Positions 1 to 4,600 of a stretch of 7,551 nt of DNA are shown here, in pieces. A model generated the notes under the pieces. The model was given only the letters and a program-made list of their open reading frames with translations, did not search any database and was not told where the DNA came from. The stretch comes from Flavobacteriales bacterium UBA1995. GTDB lineage: Bacteria; Bacteroidota; Bacteroidia; Flavobacteriales_D; Sanyastnellaceae. Every line of letters starts with the position of its first letter. The first letter of the stretch is position 1. The DNA lies in contig DDCX01000077.1 in the NCBI GenBank assembly GCA_002336475.1, forward strand, positions 1 to 7,551, written 5' to 3'. Both the position numbers and the translations under genes were made by a program.

Positions 1-1
1 G

Positions 2-100
2 TGCATCGGAGATGTGGACCTCGATGGGCACATTGGCGCAACAGACCTGTTGTACCTCCTGGGCAACTTCGGAACGTTCTGTAACGACGGCGCCGAGTAA
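2..100 (+). CDS. C-terminal end of an exported protein with a dockerin-like calcium loop (5' end outside window)
   Basis: Only the last 32 codons are present, reading from base 2 to the TAA at 98-100. The peptide contains a D-x-D-x-D-G-x(5)-D loop (Asp codons at 11, 17, 23 and 44), then a short amphipathic helix rich in Leu and a terminal FGTFC. This is the spacing of one EF-hand/dockerin type I calcium loop. The end of the next gene (301-1620) has the same design: Cys, calcium loop, 'DLL..L..F', Cys, then an acidic tail. The two genes are therefore probably related at least in this module. No T9SS sorting motif is present at this C-terminus. A strong terminator follows 24 bases later, so this gene ends its transcription unit. 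The rest of the protein, and therefore its function, cannot be seen. The reading frame is well supported by the shared motif and by the terminator position. Confidence 0.8.
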   Translation, partial: CIGDVDLDGHIGATDLLYLLGNFGTFCNDGAE

Positions 101-124
101 ACCCTGTTTTCATTTTCAATAAAG

Positions 125-157
125 AAGGCGGCTCCACTTGGGGCCGCCTTTTTTTTT
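125..157 (+). terminator. Strong Rho-independent terminator
   Basis: An 11-bp stem pairs 125-135 with 140-150 (one G-T pair, the rest Watson-Crick), closed by a 4-base loop ACTT and followed by an uninterrupted run of nine T (149-157). It sits 24 bases after the stop of the upstream gene and is the expected end of that transcript. It also separates that gene from the two-gene unit starting at 301. Confidence 0.93.
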
Positions 158-192
158 CGGTCCATTGACGCGCTGCGCATGCCCGGCCCGGC

Positions 193-223
193 TTTTGTGC
201 GCACACATGTTTGGGTACGGTTG
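193..223 (+). promoter_or_regulatory. Weak candidate Bacteroidota-type promoter for the 301-7301 unit
   Basis: The 143 bases between the terminator and the ATG at 301 hold no gene. The best match to the Bacteroidota consensus (TTTG about 20 bases upstream of TAnnTTTG) is TTTTG at 193-197, an 18-base spacer, and TACGGTTG at 216-223, with one mismatch in the second element. This would leave a leader of about 70 bases. A perfect 10-base palindrome, TGTGCGCACA (196-205), overlaps the first element and could be an operator or simply chance. No Shine-Dalgarno-like sequence precedes the ATG, which is common in this phylum. The call rests only on consensus matching. Confidence 0.25.
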
Positions 224-300
224 TCTGTATTCAATTCGCCACCGTCAGCAAGATTACACAAGATGGGATGTAGCTTGTGCACTGAGCCTAACCGTTTTGC

Positions 301-1620
301 ATGAAGCTGCACCTCATTGTCTTCTTGCTTTTTTCCGCATTCTATTCCAGCGCACAAAGCGCTCCGGACTGGACTCCGCTGCCTACACCCACCTCCGGGA
401 CCCTCTTGGGACAAGCCACCTTGGACGGATTCCCTTGCGAAGTGGGCGATTGGGTAGGTGGCTTCACCGAAAATGGACTCTGCGTTGGCGCATCTCCACT
501 CATCATGGCGGATGGACTGGCCTACATCCAACTCGCCTTGTACGGGGATGACGGAACCACCCCAGATCCAGACGGGCTGACCCCAGGAGAGGATCTTGAA
601 CTGCGACTTTGGGACGCCTCACTCGACACAGTTTACGTCTACGAGGAGCCCATTGCAGGATGGATCAGCACCAACGGCGCGCCCATTCCCGGGCTTGACG
701 ACCCGACCAACAACTATGCATTTGGAGGACCGAGAGCCGGATGCACCGAACCTGGGTACTTTGAGTTTGACCCTTTGGCAGAACTCAACGATGGAAGCTG
801 TAACACGCTCATCGCAGAAGGCTGCACCGACCCTGACTTTCTCGAATTCGACCCCAACGCCAACTTGGACAATGGGAGCTGTCTCACTCCTATTGTGCCT
901 GGCTGCACCGATGCTGCCTTTTTGGAATTCAACCCCCAGGCCAACGCCGACGACGGCTCCTGCGCCACACCCTCCATCTTGGGCTGCACCAACGTCGACT
1001 ACCAAGAGTTCAATGCCACAGCCAACACCGACGACGGTTCTTGCGCCAACCTTCACATCCTTGGCTGCACCAACCCCAACTTCTTTGAGTTCGATACCTT
1101 GGCCACATTGGACGATGGGTCTTGCGCTTCGGCCATCATCCCAGGTTGCACAGACCCTGTCGCGTGCAACTTCAACCCCGCAGCCAACGCAAACCAAGAT
1201 TGCTTCTACCAAACGCTGATTCGCGACTGCAATGGAAGCTGCTATTTTGACTTCGATGGCGACGGTGTGTGTGACAGTGAAGAGGTGAGCGGATGCCGCT
1301 ACCTGGCTGCCTGTAACTACGACCCCGCCGCCACCGACGATGACGGCTCCTGCATTTTCGTCCCAGAGGGACGCGATTGCGACGGCAACTGCCTCAGCGA
1401 TCAAGACAACGACGGCACTTGCGATCAAGACGAAATTCTCGGCTGCACCGACTCAAATGCTGTCAACTTCCTAACCATCGCTACCGACGACAGCGGCGAT
1501 TGTGCCTACCTGTCCTCCGGTTGCGCAGACCTCAACTTCGACGGCGCCGTGACGATCGGCGACCTGCTCATCATGCTGAGCCAATTCTCCAACTACTGCG
1601 TTGACCTCGACTTCGAATGA
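301..1620 (+). CDS. Exported Cys/Asp-rich repeat protein with dockerin-like C-terminus
   Basis: This is a 439-residue secreted protein of unknown function. Residues 1-18 form a signal peptide (KLH, a hydrophobic core, then SSA|Q), which supports the ATG at 301. Residues about 23-142 form a beta domain marked by WTPLPT, GTLLG, GDWVGGF, GLCVGA, LYGDD and a GEDLELRLWDAS strand. The gene starting at 7340 opens with the same domain. Residues 147-406 are eight GC[TR]-type repeats with the pattern GCTxPxxxEFxPxAxxDDGSC. The first five are exactly 27 residues. Repeats six and seven are about 50 residues because each carries an extra Cys-rich stretch with a DxDxDG-type calcium site (D317-D321, D367-D371). 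Repeat eight is degenerate. Residues 407-439 hold a D410-x-N412-x-D414-G-x(5)-D421 loop like the end of the upstream gene. There is no T9SS sorting domain, so whether it stays periplasmic or reaches the surface is unclear. Its stop overlaps the next start by four bases, implying coupled translation. A calcium-stabilised spacer or adhesin is inferred, not shown. Confidence 0.92.
   Translation: MKLHLIVFLLFSAFYSSAQSAPDWTPLPTPTSGTLLGQATLDGFPCEVGDWVGGFTENGLCVGASPLIMADGLAYIQLALYGDDGTTPDPDGLTPGEDLELRLWDASLDTVYVYEEPIAGWISTNGAPIPGLDDPTNNYAFGGPRAGCTEPGYFEFDPLAELNDGSCNTLIAEGCTDPDFLEFDPNANLDNGSCLTPIVPGCTDAAFLEFNPQANADDGSCATPSILGCTNVDYQEFNATANTDDGSCANLHILGCTNPNFFEFDTLATLDDGSCASAIIPGCTDPVACNFNPAANANQDCFYQTLIRDCNGSCYFDFDGDGVCDSEEVSGCRYLAACNYDPAATDDDGSCIFVPEGRDCDGNCLSDQDNDGTCDQDEILGCTDSNAVNFLTIATDDSGDCAYLSSGCADLNFDGAVTIGDLLIMLSQFSNYCVDLDFE
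739..1143 (+). repeat. Five tandem 81-bp coding repeats (27-residue GCTD units)
   Basis: Units begin at 739, 820, 901, 982 and 1063, each exactly 81 bases, and a sixth, longer unit begins at 1144. Each encodes Gly-Cys-Thr, then an (E/D)F(D/N) core, a (D/N)(D/N)GSC motif and a linker of about seven residues. The protein pattern is regular while the DNA copies differ at many positions, so the array is old rather than freshly duplicated. Two Cys per unit at fixed spacing suggest one disulfide per repeat. Confidence 0.92.
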
Positions 1621-4600
1621 CCCTGACCATGAACCTTCGATTGCTCCTCCTGGCCCTCACGGCCTCCCTGCCCCTCCTCTCCATCGCCCAAGTCGGCAAT
1701 GGGGTGGTCTTCTACTCCGAAGCCAACCTTGCCTTCACCCCCACCACGGTGGACAGCACGACAATCCTGACGGTGGAATTGGGCAACGAAGTGGGCGTGG
1801 CCCAAACCGTCTCCCTGTCCGGCCTCGACGGCCCCTTCTCTCTCCTTGGACCGAGCGACATCACGATTGGCAGTGAAGCCTCCTCTACCCTCAGTCTCGC
1901 CTTTGCCCCCACCTCCCTCGGCGACTTCACCGACACCCTCCACGCGCAGGGTGCCGTCTTCGGCGAAGCGAACATCGTGCTGAGCGGCGAAGGCATTCAG
2001 GTCCTGCTCGAATGGTCCGCGGACACCCTTTATTTCGACACCACCGCCATCGGCGCCACCTCCTATCAAGACCTCATCATCACCAACGTGGGCAACGGCA
2101 CCGCCGCCATCACCGACGTCATCATCGACAACGACGCCTTCTCGGTCGAATTCCTCGACCCGTACGTCCCACCCACCCCCCAGGCTCCTTGCTACACCAT
2201 CCCCGCCAACGACTACGGCGGAGACTTTGACGTCCCCTACCGCGAGTTCTACCTCACCATCGAAGGCGGCGCCTTCCCCGACAACCTGTACTGGAACATC
2301 TACGATGCCTGGGGAGCCTACAATTACGACCAATGGGGCCCTGTGGCAGACTTTCCCATCTGCCTACCGGACAATTGGAACCTCCCCACCAACCCTGAAG
2401 AATTCTGCTGCTACAACTACTTCGAATTCTACACCTATCACGACCTCTTCAACCCCGTCTTCACGGACGGCATTGTCTTCACCATTCGGGACGAATGGAA
2501 CAATGAAGTCTGGTCTTTCGACTTCGGCGACTGGCCCGACTGGGAATACAGCAGCCCAGCCCATGTAACAACAGCCAATCCACCAGCTGGACCAGACTTC
2601 ACTCCCGGCTCAATCGGCGAAGGCCTCAGCACGATCGCCAGGGTATCATTTACCCCTGTAAATGCCGGAATTCTCGAAACCACTATTTCCCTATTAAACA
2701 ACTCTAACTCACAAATGGGAATTCAACTATCATTAATGTCAATCGCCATTTCAGAAGTTGAAGGTGAATTTTGCAACAGCAACTGGACCTCAGATAATTC
2801 ACCCTACTATCTATCTGATGACATCTTCATACCGGATAGCTGCTCATTTTCAATTTATCCAGGAACGCAAATAATCGGTGACAATCACAGCATAAAAGTC
2901 TTCGGGTCCTTGACATCTGTTGGAGCAGAAAATAACCTCATCCATTTTCAAGACGTCAACATAATCACACCGCTTCAGAACAACAGTACAATACTCAAGC
3001 ACTGCCAATTTGACAACACGACTTCGCAACCCTCTATTGACGGCATCAATTGGGACTTTGGTTTCACTGGACAGATCGAAACATGGACTGCTCCAGCAAC
3101 TGGCACGTATCGCATCACCGCAATAGGCGCAGAAGGCGGGTACAACACCTCTTCACCGACTACTCCTGGACGCGGCGCAATTATCGCCGGCGACTTCCAA
3201 CTGGAACAAAACCAAACCCTACAACTTCTTGTAGGCCAAAGTCCAATAGACAACTCGGATGATGCCGCTGGAGGAGGCGGGACATATGTAGTTCACATTA
3301 ATGACCCTCTCATTATTGCCGGTGGCGGCGGGGGCACCGACAACGATAGTAGCGACTTATGTCACGCCAACGCCACTATCGATGCAAATCCAGGCCAAGA
3401 ATATGGCGCGGGATCTGATGGAGAGGGTGGGTATTCTGATGGCAGCTCAGGTGGTGGTGCCGGATGGAACAGCAATGGAGAAGGGTGCTCCATATCCGCC
3501 AAAAGATTTTTCGAAGGCGGATTCGGTGGAATCAGTCCGAGCGGAGCTGATTACAATGGCGGATTCGGTGGAGGCGGGTGCTCCGACGGAGGAAAAGCCG
3601 GCGGAGGAGGAGGCTTCACAGGCGGTGGATCCGGAAATGAATGGGCAGGGGGAGCCGGCTCACTCAACAACGGGGTTAACCAATCCAATATTGGCGGACT
3701 CGAAAACCCAAACACCGGTCACGGGTCACTCCATATTGAACTAATCTACAACAACACGGCTAATGAATTAATCATTTTTTCTGACAGTATATCGTTTGCC
3801 AATACGAACGTTAACAACTACAACACTGCTCTCAGCTCTGCCTCCAATCTTCTATTCACCTCCAACCAAATCCTTGGTTCCGGGGAGCTTCACATCAAAT
3901 CACCTGACCTAACTGTATCAAATTCTGAAGTATTAATCGATAATGAACCCAGTGTATTTCAAATCCTAAACTCTGCCGCCACGTCATTCGACACTACATT
4001 TTCCTATTCCGGTAATATCGAGACCCTGATTTTACCCGACATGGCGATTCCCCCACTAACTATTGAAGCGCGGGGAGCTCAAGGTGGAAACTCCTGCTCA
4101 TACACGGGTGGACTGGGAGCAACAATTATCGCGGAAAGTGCAATTCCTGAAGATCGCACCCTTTTAGTATTGGTTGGAGAACAACCTTTAACTGTGAACT
4201 ACGCTGCCGGAGGAGGAGGAGGGAGTTTTGTTGCAACAACTTCTGACACCCCACTTGTTATAGCTGGCGGCGGTTCAGGAGCTACATGCTCCAACTATGG
4301 AAACCATGGTAGAACAACACAAAATGGAGGTGACGGCGACGGCTGTGCCAACAACGGAGGTACATCCGGGCTTGGTGGTGGCGACGCCCAGTATTGTAAT
4401 GATGGAACTGGAGGAGCTGGTGGATTCTACACAGACGGAAGCGGGAATGGATCATACGGATCTCAACATGGCTTCGGCTTTCTCAATGGGGGCTCGGGCG
4501 GAGCTTCCGTCTCAGGTGATGCCAATGGAGGCTTTGGAGGAGGAGGAGGAACTCACGCATCCAATACAGGCGGCGGGCCAGGAGGTGGATACTCCGGAGG

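Noticed and set aside
288..300. TAACCGTTTTGC just before the ATG at 301 as a -7 promoter element
   Set aside because: The gap between TA and TTTG is too long for the consensus, and the element would put the transcription start inside the coding region.
138..551. Open frame on the + strand beginning inside the first terminator
   Set aside because: It starts in the terminator loop region, has no recognisable motif, and overlaps the supported gene at 301 in another frame.
739..1143. Possible CRISPR-like array
   Set aside because: The 81-base units are coding, in frame and diverged at DNA level, with no constant repeat and unique spacer pattern.
619..1428. Long open frame on the - strand (269 residues) opposite the repeat protein
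   Set aside because: It is antisense to the periodic GCTD repeats, and its low-complexity Val/Ala/Gly-rich translation mirrors that repeat. It has no signal, domain or start context of its own, while the + strand frame has a clear signal peptide and motifs.
1593..2333. Open frame on the - strand (246 residues) across the start of the giant gene
   Set aside because: The translation is Gly/Val/Asp-rich and featureless, as expected from the complement of C-ending codons. It conflicts with a well-supported + strand coupling site and signal peptide.
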